44,475 bases of DNA, taken from contig NZ_SMKL01000051.1 in assembly GCF_004348545.1 (NCBI RefSeq), forward strand, positions 1 through 44,475, written 5' to 3'. Below are positions 8,345 to 17,223 of the stretch, piece by piece; positions within the stretch are counted from its first letter, which is position 1; each line of letters opens with the position of its first letter. The translations under genes were made by a program, and so were the position numbers. The notes below the pieces were generated by a model. That model saw nothing but the letters and a program-made list of their open reading frames with translations. It was not told the DNA's origin and did not search any database. The stretch is from Jiangella ureilytica (GTDB taxonomy: Bacteria > Actinomycetota > Actinomycetes > Jiangellales > Jiangellaceae).

Positions 8345-9208
8345 TCATCCTTTCGAGACGCCGGCCAGCAGGCCGCGGACGAAGTGCCGTTGCAGGGCGA
8401 CGAAGACGGCCATCGGCACCAGCACCGACAGCACGGCCGCCGACGTGAGGATCTCCCAGCCGTCGCCGCGCGAGGCGACCAGCTGCGACACCGCGACCGT
8501 CATCGGCGCGACGTCGCGGAAGCCGCCCAGGAAGATCAGCGCGACCAGCAGGTCGTTCCACGTCCACACGAAGTCGAAGATCGCCAGCGCCGCCAGCGCC
8601 GGCCGGGCCACGGGCAGCACGACCGAGAAGAAGATCTGGCCCCGGGACGCACCGTCCATCTCGGCCGCCTCGAACAGCTCGCGCGGGATCGCGGCGAAGA
8701 AGTTGTGCAGCAGGTAGATCGCGAACGGCAGCCCGAAGCCCAGGTGCACCAGCCAGATGCCGAGGAAGCTGCCGGTGAGGTCCAGCGCGCTGAACGCCCG
8801 CAGCAGCGGCACGAGCGTGATCTGGATCGGCACGATGATCAGCGCGACGATGGTCAGCAGCACCGCCGAGCGCAGCCGGAACCGCATGCCGGCCAGGGCG
8901 TACGCCGCGGCCGCGCCGGCCGCCACCGTCAGCAGGGTCGCCGGCACCACCACCGCGAGGCTGTTGAACAGGCTCAGCGCCATGCCGTCGCGGTCGAGCA
9001 CCCGGCGGTAATTCTCCAGCGTGTAGTCGCCGGGCAGCGCGAACGACTCCCACCAGCCCGACGACAACACCGCCCACGACGGCCGGAACGCGCTGACCAC
9101 GAGCCCGACCAGCGGGACCGCCCAGATCGCGGCCACACCCAGCACCACCACGTGCACGGGGATCCGCCGCCACCTCGGCGCCCGCACGCGCACCACGCCC
9201 GCCGCCAT
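8345..9208 (-). CDS. Carbohydrate ABC transporter permease (MalG type)
   Basis: A 287-residue inner-membrane permease with about six membrane spans. The cytoplasmic EAA loop is clear: EAAEMDGASRGQIFFSVVLP, where it meets the ATPase. The family partner is the MalF-type permease immediately upstream; the stop of that gene and this ATG share one base (TGATG). No ATPase gene is in the operon, so like many actinomycete sugar importers it probably uses a shared MsiK-type ATPase encoded elsewhere. It is followed after 7 bases by the ceramidase-GH13 fusion. Confidence 0.93.
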   Translation of the reverse strand: MAAGVVRVRAPRWRRIPVHVVVLGVAAIWAVPLVGLVVSAFRPSWAVLSSGWWESFALPGDYTLENYRRVLDRDGMALSLFNSLAVVVPATLLTVAAGAAAAYALAGMRFRLRSAVLLTIVALIIVPIQITLVPLLRAFSALDLTGSFLGIWLVHLGFGLPFAIYLLHNFFAAIPRELFEAAEMDGASRGQIFFSVVLPVARPALAALAIFDFVWTWNDLLVALIFLGGFRDVAPMTVAVSQLVASRGDGWEILTSAAVLSVLVPMAVFVALQRHFVRGLLAGVSKG

Positions 9209-10191
9209 CACGCGGCCCCGGTCTCGCGGCGGAACTGCCGCACGTTGGCGATCATGATCGGCACGACGGTGAGCATGAGGATCGTCGCGACCGCGCCGGC
9301 CAGCCCGTTGTCCTTGGCGGTGAACAGCGCGCGGTACATGACGGTCGACAGCACGTCGGTGCCGTAGTTGCCATTCGTCATCACGTAGACGATGTCGAAC
9401 GCCTTGAGCGCGACCACCGTCATCGTCGTCGCCACGACCACGACCGTCGGCATCAGGAACGGCAGCGTGACGTGCCGGAACGCCGCCCACTCCGACGCGC
9501 CGTCCAGCCGGGCCGCCTCGAGCAGCTCGCCCGGCACGGACCGCAGCGCCGCGTCGAAGATCACCATGGCGAACCCGGCCTGGGTCCACAGCGTCGCGCC
9601 GATCAGCGCGTAGTTGTTCGTCGCGGTGTCGACGATCCACGCGACCGGCTCGCCGCCGAGCGCCGTCACGACGGCGTTCAGCGTGCCGGTCTGCGCGGCG
9701 CCCGGCGGCTGGTAGTCGTACATGAAGCTCCAGATCACCCCGGCCGCCACGGCCGAGATCGCGATCGGCAGGAACAGCGCCGCCTTGATCAGCGCGCCGT
9801 ACCGGACCCGCTCGGACAGCACCGCGATCACCAGCCCGACCAACACCGCCAGCGACGGCAGCAGCACCACCCAGAGCACGGTGTTGCGCAGTGCGACGCG
9901 GGTGACCTCGTCGGACAGCGTCTGCGCGTAGTTGGCGAACCCCGCGAACCCGCCACTGCCGCCGTCGCCGTCGTCGACGAGGCTCCAGCCCACCGTGATG
10001 ACCGCCGGCACGGCGAGCGCCAGCAGCACCATCGCGACGGCCGGGCCGGCGAAGAGCCACGGCGCGAGTCGCCGGTAGGCGCCGTGCGGCAGCGCGGCCA
10101 GGGCGCGGTCGCCGAGGCGCAGGTAGGCCCAGCCGGCGACGACGATCACTGCCGTCGCCGCCAGCGTGAGGACGATCCGGTCGCCGATCAT
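9208..10191 (-). CDS. Carbohydrate ABC transporter permease (MalF type)
   Basis: A 327-residue membrane protein, longer than its partner, with an extra N-terminal membrane segment followed by the usual spans. The EAA motif is EAARLDGASEWAAFRHVTLP. An unusual Gly/Asp-rich stretch (DDGDGGSGGFAG) lies in the first periplasmic loop. The ATG overlaps the stop of the solute-binding protein gene by 4 bases (ATGA). With the MalG-type permease at 8345-9208 it forms the channel of the operon's importer. Confidence 0.92.
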   Translation of the reverse strand: MIGDRIVLTLAATAVIVVAGWAYLRLGDRALAALPHGAYRRLAPWLFAGPAVAMVLLALAVPAVITVGWSLVDDGDGGSGGFAGFANYAQTLSDEVTRVALRNTVLWVVLLPSLAVLVGLVIAVLSERVRYGALIKAALFLPIAISAVAAGVIWSFMYDYQPPGAAQTGTLNAVVTALGGEPVAWIVDTATNNYALIGATLWTQAGFAMVIFDAALRSVPGELLEAARLDGASEWAAFRHVTLPFLMPTVVVVATTMTVVALKAFDIVYVMTNGNYGTDVLSTVMYRALFTAKDNGLAGAVATILMLTVVPIMIANVRQFRRETGAA

Positions 10192-11543
10192 CGGGCCCGG
10201 GCGTCCTCGATGCCCTGCAGGATCGCGTCCAGGTCGCCGGGGTTCTGGGCGAACGCCAGCCCGGACTGCCAGAACGCGTCCACCTCGGACTGCGGCATCA
10301 GCGAGTTGCCCAGCGGATACGTGCCCTCGGCCGAGGTCAGGACCTCGTTGGCGCGGCGCAGGAACGGGTCCTCGTAGGCGTCGGCGGCGACCGTGACGTT
10401 CGGCGAGAGCCAGCGACCGGTCGCCGCGATGAGCGTGCCGGCCTCGGTCGAGGCGAGGTAGCGGATCAGCGCGGCCGACTGCGGCGACTCCGTGACCATG
10501 CCGAGGATCTCGCCGGAGATGGAGCGGATGCCCGGGTGCTCGGGGCTGAAATCCGGCGCCGGGAAGAAGTCGAGGTCGGTGCCCGGCTCCAGGTCCGGGA
10601 ACGCGTCGGTGATGATGCTGCCCATGAACGTGGCCTGCTGGATCACGTAGCAGCCGGGGTCGTCGGCGAACATCGGGTTGGCCGCCTGCGAGAAGTCGGT
10701 GCTGAGCACCGTCGTCGTCCCGCCGTAGACCATGCCCTCGGCGATCATCTCGCCATAGGTCTCGTAGGCCTCTTTCACCTGCGGCGACGTCCAGGGCTCA
10801 GTGCCGTCGCGCCAGGCGCGGTGGAACTCCGGCCCGGCCTGGCGGAGCAGGATCTCGTCGATGAAGTCCGCGGCCGGCCAGCCGCTCGCGGCGCCGCTCT
10901 CGAGGCCGACGCACCACGGCGTCTCGCCGGCGGCCGCCTTCTCCGCCGCCCAGGCCTGCAGCTCGTCCCAGCTCGCCGGCTCGGTGGGGCCGTCGTAGCG
11001 CTTCGGGTCGTACCAGATCAACCCGCCCAGGTTGATCGTGTTGTAGAGCCCGAACAGCTCGCCGCCGGCGGTCCCGGTCTCGAGCATGCTGGCCGGGTAG
11101 TTGGTGGTGAGCACCGCCTCGTCGACCACCTTCCGCAGGTCGACGAGGGCGCCCTGCTCAGCCAGCGCCGCCATCTCGCCGATGGCCGGCGTGGCGACGA
11201 GGTCGGGCGGGTTGCCGCCGTCGACCCGGGTCTGCAGGACCGCCGCGAAGTCGCGGGTGCCCTCGTACTGCACGTCGATGCCGGTGGCGTCCTCGAACGG
11301 CGCGATGACGCTGAGGAACGCGTCGAGCTCCTCGCCGCCCAGGACGCCGAGCATCGTGACGCCGCCGCCGAGCTCCTCGCCGCCGGCCGCCTCGAGCGCG
11401 GCCTCCTCTGCTGCGGCGACGGCGCCGTCGCCGGCCGCCGCCTCTTCGTCCGGGCGGGCGGACTCGCTGGTGCTGCACGCGGCCAGCGCGGTGACGACGG
11501 CGCCCGCCGCGACCAGCGCGGTCCCACGGTGACGCAGGTTCAT
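10188..11543 (-). CDS. Sugar-binding lipoprotein of ABC importer
   Basis: A 451-residue extracellular solute-binding protein of the family that includes MalE (cluster B). The signal peptide ends in the lipobox LAAC, so C23 is the lipidated residue; an acidic, alanine-rich linker follows before the globular part (from about residue 60). Tryptophan- and tyrosine-rich segments in the middle fit a sugar pocket. Start at ATG 11543 is set by GAGGAG at the right distance. It is the first gene of the leftward operon and diverges from the GntR regulator. Substrate cannot be read from sequence; the alpha-glucosidase downstream argues for an alpha-glucoside. Confidence 0.93.
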   Translation of the reverse strand: MNLRHRGTALVAAGAVVTALAACSTSESARPDEEAAAGDGAVAAAEEAALEAAGGEELGGGVTMLGVLGGEELDAFLSVIAPFEDATGIDVQYEGTRDFAAVLQTRVDGGNPPDLVATPAIGEMAALAEQGALVDLRKVVDEAVLTTNYPASMLETGTAGGELFGLYNTINLGGLIWYDPKRYDGPTEPASWDELQAWAAEKAAAGETPWCVGLESGAASGWPAADFIDEILLRQAGPEFHRAWRDGTEPWTSPQVKEAYETYGEMIAEGMVYGGTTTVLSTDFSQAANPMFADDPGCYVIQQATFMGSIITDAFPDLEPGTDLDFFPAPDFSPEHPGIRSISGEILGMVTESPQSAALIRYLASTEAGTLIAATGRWLSPNVTVAADAYEDPFLRRANEVLTSAEGTYPLGNSLMPQSEVDAFWQSGLAFAQNPGDLDAILQGIEDARAR

Positions 11544-11616
11544 GGTCGGCTCCTCGGTTCGTCGGGATGACCGGGGTCGGTGTGTGGTGCAGGACCGTAA
11601 CAGAGTCGACGGACGA

Positions 11617-11646
11617 TTGTCGACAGTCGCTCATATGCTCTAGGAT
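11617..11646 (+). promoter_or_regulatory. Promoter of the GntR operon with overlapping palindromic operator
   Basis: TTGTCG (11617-11622) and TAGGAT (11641-11646) are separated by 18 bases and form a plausible housekeeping promoter for the rightward operon. The palindrome TGTCGACA (11618-11625) overlaps the -35 box; it is the sort of short dyad bound by GntR/FCD repressors. On the other strand the same palindrome supplies TCGACA, with TTACGG 17 bases further, a weaker candidate promoter for the transport operon. One bound repressor could thus shut both arms. Inference from sequence pattern only. Confidence 0.45.
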
Positions 11647-11685
11647 CGGGGTCATCCGCTCGCTACACGAGGTTGGAGTGCCCCT

Positions 11686-12363
11686 ATGACCGGACTGGGC
11701 TTGCGACGGGTTCCCAGCCTGTCGCGGCGTGAGCACGTCGCCGAGATCCTGCGCGAGGCGATCACCAGCGGCCGGCTCAAGCCCGGCGACCGGCTGGTCG
11801 AGCTCGACCTCGCCGCGGAGCTCGGCACCAGCCGCGCCCCCATCCGCGAGGCGCTGCGCCAGCTCGAGCAGGAAGGGCTGGTCGCCTCCTACCCGTACCG
11901 CGGCAGCGAGGTGCTGGGCGTCTCGCAGGACGAGGTCGAGCAGGTCCTGGTGCCGATCCGCATCACGCTGGAGCGCTTCGCGTTCGGCAAGGCGCTCGAC
12001 AAGCTGGGCCACGCCGACCTCGACGCGTTGCAGGTGCTGGTCGACGACATGCTGGTGGCGGCGCGGTCCGGCGAGGCGGAGCGGCTGGCCGACCTCGACA
12101 TCGGCTTCCACGAGCTGGTCATCACCCGGTCCGAGCAGCGGCACTGCCTGCAGATGTGGAAGACCATCCAGCCGCGCGTGCGCGCCTACTTCCGCCGCGA
12201 CGCCCCGGCCCACTCTGACCCCGCCGAGGTGGCACGGCAGCACCAGGAGCTGCTCGACGTCATCCGCTCGGGCGACCGCGACGCGGTGCTCGACGCCGTC
12301 AAGCGGCACATCCACATCCACCTCGCGCCGCCGCGAGGAGCGGAGAGCGGCGATGTGGCCTGA
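11686..12363 (+). CDS. GntR family regulator, FCD (FadR C-terminal) domain
   Basis: A 225-residue regulator. Residues 10-75 are a winged helix-turn-helix with the GntR signature LKPGDRLVELDLAAELGTSR followed by APIREALRQLEQEGLV. The C-terminal FCD domain has the helical ligand/metal pattern D..FH (near 143-146), then two more histidines, the last in RHIHIH. Relatives sense sugar acids or other small carboxylates. It heads the rightward operon and lies next to the promoter of the leftward one, so it most likely represses the entire catabolic cluster. The SDR gene starts inside its last 11 bases. Confidence 0.93.
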   Translation: MTGLGLRRVPSLSRREHVAEILREAITSGRLKPGDRLVELDLAAELGTSRAPIREALRQLEQEGLVASYPYRGSEVLGVSQDEVEQVLVPIRITLERFAFGKALDKLGHADLDALQVLVDDMLVAARSGEAERLADLDIGFHELVITRSEQRHCLQMWKTIQPRVRAYFRRDAPAHSDPAEVARQHQELLDVIRSGDRDAVLDAVKRHIHIHLAPPRGAESGDVA

Positions 12364-13126
12364 GACCGTCGCCGTCACCGGCGCGGGCTCCGGCATCGGC
12401 CGGGCGGTGCTGGTGGCCGCGGCGGCGCGCGGAGCCCGGGTGGCGGCCCTCGACGTGGACGCATCGGCGGCGACGGCGGCAGCTGCGGCCGCGCGGGCGG
12501 CGGGTGCCGCCGACGCGGTGGCGGTCGCGTGCGACGTGTCGTCCGAGGCGTCGGTGGCGACGGCGTTCGCCGCGGTGGCCGACGCCGTCGGCGACCCCGG
12601 GGCGGTGTTCGCCAACGCCGGCATCGAGGTCAACGCGCCGGTGCACGCCTTCCCGGCCGCGGACTGGGAGCGCGTCGTCGCCGTCAACCTGGTCGGCGTG
12701 TTCCTCACCTGCCGCGAGGCGCTGCGCCGGCTGGTCGACGCCGGCCGCGGCGGCTCCGTCGTCTGCACGTCGTCGCCGGCCGCGTTCGTCGGTCACTCCG
12801 GCGGCGGGAACAGCGCCTACGCCGCGTCGAAGGGCGGGGTGTCGGCGTTCGTCCGGTCCGCGGCCCTCGACTACGCGCCGCACGGCATCCGCGTCAACGC
12901 CGTCGTGCCCGGCGCGACCGACACCGCGATGCTGACGGCCGGCGGTGCCGACCCGGACCGGATCCGGGCCGCCGCCGCGACCCAGGTCCCGCTCGGGCGG
13001 CTCGGCCGGCCCGACGAGGTGGCCGCGGCGGTGCTGTGGCTGCTGTCCGAGGAGTCGTCGTACGTCACCGGGTCGCACCTGGTCTGCGACGGCGGCCTCA
13101 TGGCGAAGAGCGCCAACGACTTCTGA
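12353..13126 (+). CDS. Short-chain dehydrogenase/reductase (SDR)
   Basis: A 257-residue classical SDR. The cofactor motif is TGAGSGIG near residues 8-15, D37-like acidic residue after the second strand (ALDVD) suggests NAD(H) preference, NAG follows at strand four, and the catalytic residues are Ser (CTSSPAAF) and YxxxK (YAASK). The C-terminus ends with the usual VTGSHLVCDGG. The ATG at 12353 overlaps the end of the regulator gene by 11 bases and has GGAG before it, so the two are translated together. It probably oxidises a sugar, polyol or cyclitol hydroxyl in the pathway of this cluster. Confidence 0.92.
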   Translation: MWPETVAVTGAGSGIGRAVLVAAAARGARVAALDVDASAATAAAAAARAAGAADAVAVACDVSSEASVATAFAAVADAVGDPGAVFANAGIEVNAPVHAFPAADWERVVAVNLVGVFLTCREALRRLVDAGRGGSVVCTSSPAAFVGHSGGGNSAYAASKGGVSAFVRSAALDYAPHGIRVNAVVPGATDTAMLTAGGADPDRIRAAAATQVPLGRLGRPDEVAAAVLWLLSEESSYVTGSHLVCDGGLMAKSANDF

Positions 13127-13145
13127 CGAACGAGGAGGATTTCGC

Positions 13146-13508
13146 GTGGAGCCGATCGGTTCGACGGTCTGGGTGGTCGCCGACGGATACATTCCGCCCG
13201 GCAGCAGCGGCGACGACCCGGCGCTGGCCAGTCACGAGAGCGTCTGCATCCTCAACGCGGGGCCGGCCGACGCGACGGTGCGGCTCTGGGTCTACTTCAC
13301 CGACCGCGAGCCCGACGGGCCGCACGTCCTGTCCGTCCCGGCGCGGCGGGCGTTCCACCAGCAGCTCGGCGCGCTGGGCGTGCCGGCGGGCGTCGACTAC
13401 AGCGTCTTGCTGCACAGCGACGTTCCGGTCGTGGTCCAGCACACCCGGCTCGACTCGCGGCAGGCCGCCAACGCCCTGATGTCGACCATCGCCTACCCGG
13501 CGCGGTGA
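13146..13508 (+). CDS. Sensory rhodopsin transducer (ASRT) family protein
   Basis: A 120-residue protein that closely follows the Anabaena sensory rhodopsin transducer family: the opening WVVADGYIPPGSSG, then SHESVCILN, YFTDREPDGPH, VPARRAFH and the ending VVVQHTRLDSRQAANALMST are all family hallmarks. The fold is a small beta sandwich that forms tetramers. No rhodopsin gene is in the window. ASRT relatives have been predicted to be small-molecule, perhaps sugar-binding, domains because many lie in carbohydrate gene clusters; this placement, between an SDR and an MDR dehydrogenase, fits. GTG start chosen on a strong GAGGAGG; the next gene's GTG overlaps this stop (GTGA). Confidence 0.9.
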   Translation: MEPIGSTVWVVADGYIPPGSSGDDPALASHESVCILNAGPADATVRLWVYFTDREPDGPHVLSVPARRAFHQQLGALGVPAGVDYSVLLHSDVPVVVQHTRLDSRQAANALMSTIAYPAR

Positions 13509-14436
13509 GCGCGATGGTGACGACGAGGCGCAGCGAGCTGACCGGGCCGCGGACGTCGGCCGTGCGGACGGTCGAGCTGCCCGGCCCCGGCTACGGCGAG
13601 GTCCTGCTGAAGGTACTGGTCAGCGGGGTGTGCGCGAGCGAGGTGGCGGACTGGACGGCCGGCCCGCAGTCTCCGGAACCGCCGGTGCTCGGGCACGAGC
13701 CGGTCGGCGAGGTCGTCGCCGTCGGCCCCGACGTGACGGCGTTCGCGGCGGGCGACCTGGTCACCGGCCGCGTCGACGCCGCGTTCGCGGACCTCGCGAT
13801 CGGCGCCGTGCGCGACCTCGTTCCGGTTCCCACCGGCCTGGACCCGGCCGAGGCCCTCGGCGAGCCGCTGGGCTGCGTCGTCGAGGCGCTGCGCCGGACC
13901 CGGCTCGACACCGGCGACCGGGTCGCCGTCGTCGGCACCGGCTTCATGGCCTGGTACTGCTGCAACTACTCCGGCACGCGGGGACGCGGCAGGTGGTCGC
14001 GATCGACCCACGGCCGGACGCGCGTGAACAGGCGCTGATCCACGGCGCGGACGCGGCGGCGGCACCGGGCGAGGTCGACACGGCCGGCGACTTCGACGTC
14101 GTCGTCGAGGCTTCCGGCACCGCGCCCGGCCTCGACCTCGCGACGACACTGGTACGCCCCCACGGCGTGCTGTCGATCATGGGTTACCACCAGGAGCCGC
14201 GCACCGTCGACCTGCGGACCTGGAACTGGAAGGCCATCGACGTCGTCAACGCCCACGTCCGCGACCGCGACCGGCTGCGCGAGAGCGTCCGCCGCGGCCT
14301 CGACCTGGTCGCCGCCGGCCGCATCGACATCGGCGCGCTGGTCACGCACCGCTTCGCCCTCGACGAGGTGGACGCGGCGTTCGAGGCGCTGGTCGCCAAG
14401 GAGCCCGGGTTCGTCAAGGCCGCCATCGCCTGGTGA
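13505..14436 (+). pseudogene. Zinc-type MDR dehydrogenase, broken by a one-base frameshift
   Basis: An alcohol/polyol dehydrogenase of the medium-chain family in two frames. The first part (from GTG 13505) has the GroES-like domain with GHEPVGEVVAVG and reaches the Rossmann start VAVVGTGFM; reading then turns into nonsense and stops at 14038. The correct continuation, GLVLLQLLRHAG and onward to KAAIAW (stop 14436), is in another frame. Restoring one G in ATGGCCTGG at 13948-13949 would give GFMGLVLLQ, so a single deleted base explains it. The catalytic cysteine equivalent is in SGVCASE. Either a sequencing error or a recent loss; the rest of the coding sequence is intact. If functional it would be a 310-residue polyol or sugar-acid dehydrogenase. 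Confidence 0.85.
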
Positions 14437-15105
14437 TCAGCGGCCGTGGCGCGGGATGACGAGGCCGCCCTCATAGGCGGTGACGACGGCCTGGGTGCGA
14501 TCGCGCAGGGCGAGCTTGGCGAGCACCCGGCTGACGTGGGTCTTCACCGTCTCTTCGCCGACGACCAGACGTGCGGCGATCTCAGGGTTCGACAGTCCCT
14601 CGGCGACCAGCCGCAGCACCTCCGTCTCGCGCGGCGTCAGTGCCGCCAGACCGGCAGCCGGTGCCGCCGGCCGGGGCCGCAGCCGGGCGAACTCGGCGAT
14701 GAGCCGCCGGGTGACGGAGGGAGCGAGCAGCGCCTCGCCGGCGGCCACCACACGGACCGCATCGAACAACCGCTCCGCCGTCACGTCCTTGAGCAGGAAC
14801 CCGCTGGCGCCGGCCGCGAGCGCGTCGTACACGTGCTCGTCGAGGTCGAACGTCGTCAGCATGAGGATCCGCGGGCCGTCGCCGCCGGCATCGCCGACGA
14901 TGCGCCGGGTCGCCTCGATGCCGTCGAGGACCGGCATCCGCACGTCCATGAGCACGATGTCGGGCCGGACCTCGCGGCACAGCGCCACGGCCGCGGCGCC
15001 GTCGGCCGCGCTGCCGGCCACCGTGACGTCGGGCTGGGTGTCCAGCAGGGCCACGAAGCCGGCCCGGACCACCTCGTGGTCGTCGACCACCACGACGCGG
15101 ATCAC
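14437..15105 (-). CDS. Response regulator, NarL/FixJ type
   Basis: A 222-residue two-component regulator. The receiver domain shows the acidic pair VDDH (8-9), phosphorylation site D54 (VLMDVRMP) and the signalling lysine in FLLKD. The C-terminal LuxR-type HTH is [18 protein letters not shown] followed by [16 protein letters not shown] 15105 is the start and overlaps the stop of the kinase gene by 4 bases (GTGA). It probably regulates the ABC exporter that diverges from the kinase. Its stop codon abuts the stop of the convergent dehydrogenase: the six bases TGATCA serve both genes. Confidence 0.93.
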   Translation of the reverse strand: MIRVVVVDDHEVVRAGFVALLDTQPDVTVAGSAADGAAAVALCREVRPDIVLMDVRMPVLDGIEATRRIVGDAGGDGPRILMLTTFDLDEHVYDALAAGASGFLLKDVTAERLFDAVRVVAAGEALLAPSVTRRLIAEFARLRPRPAAPAAGLAALTPRETEVLRLVAEGLSNPEIAARLVVGEETVKTHVSRVLAKLALRDRTQAVVTAYEGGLVIPRHGR

Positions 15106-16151
15106 GGCGACGGCTCCGGCTCGCGGGCGGGCGACGTGGGCAGCACGGCCTCGACGACGAACCCGCTGGCCGGCTCCGGCCCCGCCCACAGCTCGCCGCC
15201 GACCGCGGCCGCCCGCTCCCGCATCCCGAGCAGCCCGTGGCCACCGGCAGGGCGCCCATGCGCCGCCGCCGGGCCGGGGCCGCTGTCGCGCACCCGCAGG
15301 TGCAGGGCCTCGGCCGCATAGCGGAGCTCGACGTCGACGGCGGCACCCGGCGCGTGCCGGCGTGCGTTGGTCAGCGCCTCCTGGACGATCCGGAACGCCG
15401 TCAGCTCGAGGCCCGGCTCGAGTGGCCGGACCTGCCCGCTGACGATCAGCCGGGTGCTCGCGCCGCCGACGTCGCGCGCCTCGTCGATCAACTCGATGAG
15501 CTGCGGCAGGCCGGGCTGCGGCCGCCGGGTGCCGCCGTCGTCGGCGTCCTCGCGCAGCACGCCGAGGAGCCGGCGCATCTCGGTGAGCGCCTCGCGGGCG
15601 GTGTCGCCGATGGCCCGCAGCCGGTGCGCACCCTCGGCCGGCAGCCCGGGAGTGGCGAGCCGGGCGGTCTCGGCCTGGACGGAGATCATCGACAGGTGAT
15701 GCGCAACGACGTCGTGCAGCTCGCGCGCGATGCGCGCGCGCTCGCCGCGGGCCGCGTGCTCCAGCAGGGTGTCGGCCACGGCCCGCTCCGACGCCGCCCG
15801 GTGCGACGCCGCCGCCCGGCGCCGTCGCACCCGCCGTGTCACCAGCAGCACCACGACGACCAGCTGGGCCGCCACGGCGGCGAGCGTCGGCGTGCTGAAC
15901 GTCGCGAGCGTGAGCAGCACCGCCGTCGTCACGGCAGCCGTCGCCGCCGCGGGGTGGGCGCGCGCGAACGCCACCGGCACCGTCGCGGCGAGCGCGAGCA
16001 GCAACGCCACGGGCAGCCCCGGCCCGGGGTCGCCGGCCCGCACCGCGACCTCGGCGACGGCGGCCGCCGCGAGCACCACTGCGGCCAGCAGCAGCCGGTC
16101 GGGGACGGCGACGTCCCGGCCGGCCGCGACCACGGTGGCGGCACGCCTCAC
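15102..16151 (-). CDS. Sensor histidine kinase, HisKA_3 type
   Basis: About 349 residues. Four or more hydrophobic membrane segments fill the first 110 residues, with almost no outer loop, so the stimulus is probably sensed within the membrane. The dimerisation helix has the phosphorylation motif [11 protein letters not shown]. The ATPase domain follows: N-box [10 protein letters not shown], then DSGPG and [12 protein letters not shown] prefer the GTG at 16151, directly before the first membrane stretch; GTG 16217 is the longest option and adds a charged leader. Partner of the overlapping response regulator. Such pairs next to an ABC exporter commonly answer drug or cell-envelope stress. Confidence 0.9.
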   Translation of the reverse strand: MRRAATVVAAGRDVAVPDRLLLAAVVLAAAAVAEVAVRAGDPGPGLPVALLLALAATVPVAFARAHPAAATAAVTTAVLLTLATFSTPTLAAVAAQLVVVVLLVTRRVRRRRAAASHRAASERAVADTLLEHAARGERARIARELHDVVAHHLSMISVQAETARLATPGLPAEGAHRLRAIGDTAREALTEMRRLLGVLREDADDGGTRRPQPGLPQLIELIDEARDVGGASTRLIVSGQVRPLEPGLELTAFRIVQEALTNARRHAPGAAVDVELRYAAEALHLRVRDSGPGPAAAHGRPAGGHGLLGMRERAAAVGGELWAGPEPASGFVVEAVLPTSPAREPEPSP

Positions 16152-16281
16152 GCCGTCCGTTCTCGCGCGCGCGAGAACGGCGCCGTCCCCCTGAGCAGGA
16201 TGTCCGCCGTCCCCCACACGAGGGACGCGGGCTCCGGCAAGACGGCTCCGGCGCGTGACGACGCGGCCGGCCCGCGCTGTC

Positions 16282-16287
16282 TAGCCT
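16282..16287 (+). promoter_or_regulatory. Candidate -10 box of the ABC exporter operon
   Basis: TAGCCT fits TAnnnT and lies 6 bases before the ATG at 16294, which would make the transcript leaderless; no Shine-Dalgarno sequence precedes the ATG. No convincing -35 box at standard distance. Confidence 0.4.
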
Positions 16288-16293
16288 TCCCCC

Positions 16294-17223
16294 ATGGACG
16301 CCGACATCGAGGTGCGTGACCTCCGCAAACGCTACGGATCGACGCTCGCGGTCGACGGGCTGTCGTTCACCGTCCCGCCCGGCCGGGTCACGGGGTTCGT
16401 CGGCCCCAACGGCGCCGGCAAGTCGACGACGATGCGCATCATCCTGGGGCTCGACGCGCCGGACGAGGGTGTCGCACTGGTCGGCGGGCGCCAGTACCGG
16501 TCGCTGCGCACGCCGCTGCGCCACGTCGGCGCGCTGCTCGACGCGGCCGCGGTCCACCCGTCCCGGCGAGCCGCCGACCACCTGCTCTGGATGGCGCAGG
16601 CGAGCGGCCTCCCCCGCCGCCGGGTCGACGAGGTGATCGGCCTGGTCGGGCTGGAGTCGGCGGCCGGACGGCCGGCCGGCGGGTTCTCGCTCGGCATGCG
16701 ACAGCGTCTCGGCATCGCCGCCGCGCTGCTCGGCGACCCGCCGGTCCTGATGTTCGACGAGCCGGTCAACGGGCTGGATCCGGACGGCATCCGATGGATC
16801 CGCGAGCTGCTGCGCTCACTGGCGGCCGAGGGCCGCGCCGTCCTCGTCTCCAGCCACCTCATGGGCGAGCTGGAGGACACCGCCGACCACCTCGTCGTCA
16901 TCGGGCGGGGCCGGCTGGTCACCGAGACGAGTGTCGGCGCACTGCTCGCGGCGGCGTCCGGCGGCCGGGTCGCGCTGCGCACGTCGCACCGGACCGAGGC
17001 GATGACGGTGCTGGCCGGCGCGGGCGCGACGGTGGCGGCCACCGGCCGCGAGACGGTCACCGTCGGCGGCCTGCCCACCGAGCGCGTGATCGCCCTGCTC
17101 TCCGACCACGGACTGCCGTTCAGCGAGGTCTCGGCGCACCGGGCCTCGCTCGAGGAGGCCTACATGGAGCTCACCCGCGACGCCGGCGAGTTCACCGCCG
17201 CCGCGGTGCCGGGTGCGTCGTGA
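16294..17223 (+). CDS. ABC transporter ATP-binding protein (DrrA/ABC-2 exporter type)
   Basis: A 309-residue ATPase. Walker A is GPNGAGKST (37-45), the signature is [12 protein letters not shown], Walker B is [15 protein letters not shown] and the switch histidine lies in SSHLMGE. A C-terminal extension of about 90 residues is typical of the antibiotic/bacitracin exporter ATPases. It is first of three genes joined by GTGA overlaps, followed by two permeases, and diverges from the histidine kinase. Expected role: energising export of a lipid, peptide or drug, under control of the two-component system. Confidence 0.94.
   Translation: MDADIEVRDLRKRYGSTLAVDGLSFTVPPGRVTGFVGPNGAGKSTTMRIILGLDAPDEGVALVGGRQYRSLRTPLRHVGALLDAAAVHPSRRAADHLLWMAQASGLPRRRVDEVIGLVGLESAAGRPAGGFSLGMRQRLGIAAALLGDPPVLMFDEPVNGLDPDGIRWIRELLRSLAAEGRAVLVSSHLMGELEDTADHLVVIGRGRLVTETSVGALLAAASGGRVALRTSHRTEAMTVLAGAGATVAATGRETVTVGGLPTERVIALLSDHGLPFSEVSAHRASLEEAYMELTRDAGEFTAAAVPGAS

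Noticed and set aside
5884-8448. 854-codon open frame on the plus strand opposite the ceramidase-GH13 gene
   Set aside because: Composition (Arg, Val, Gln, His-rich) and absence of motifs show it to be an antisense shadow.
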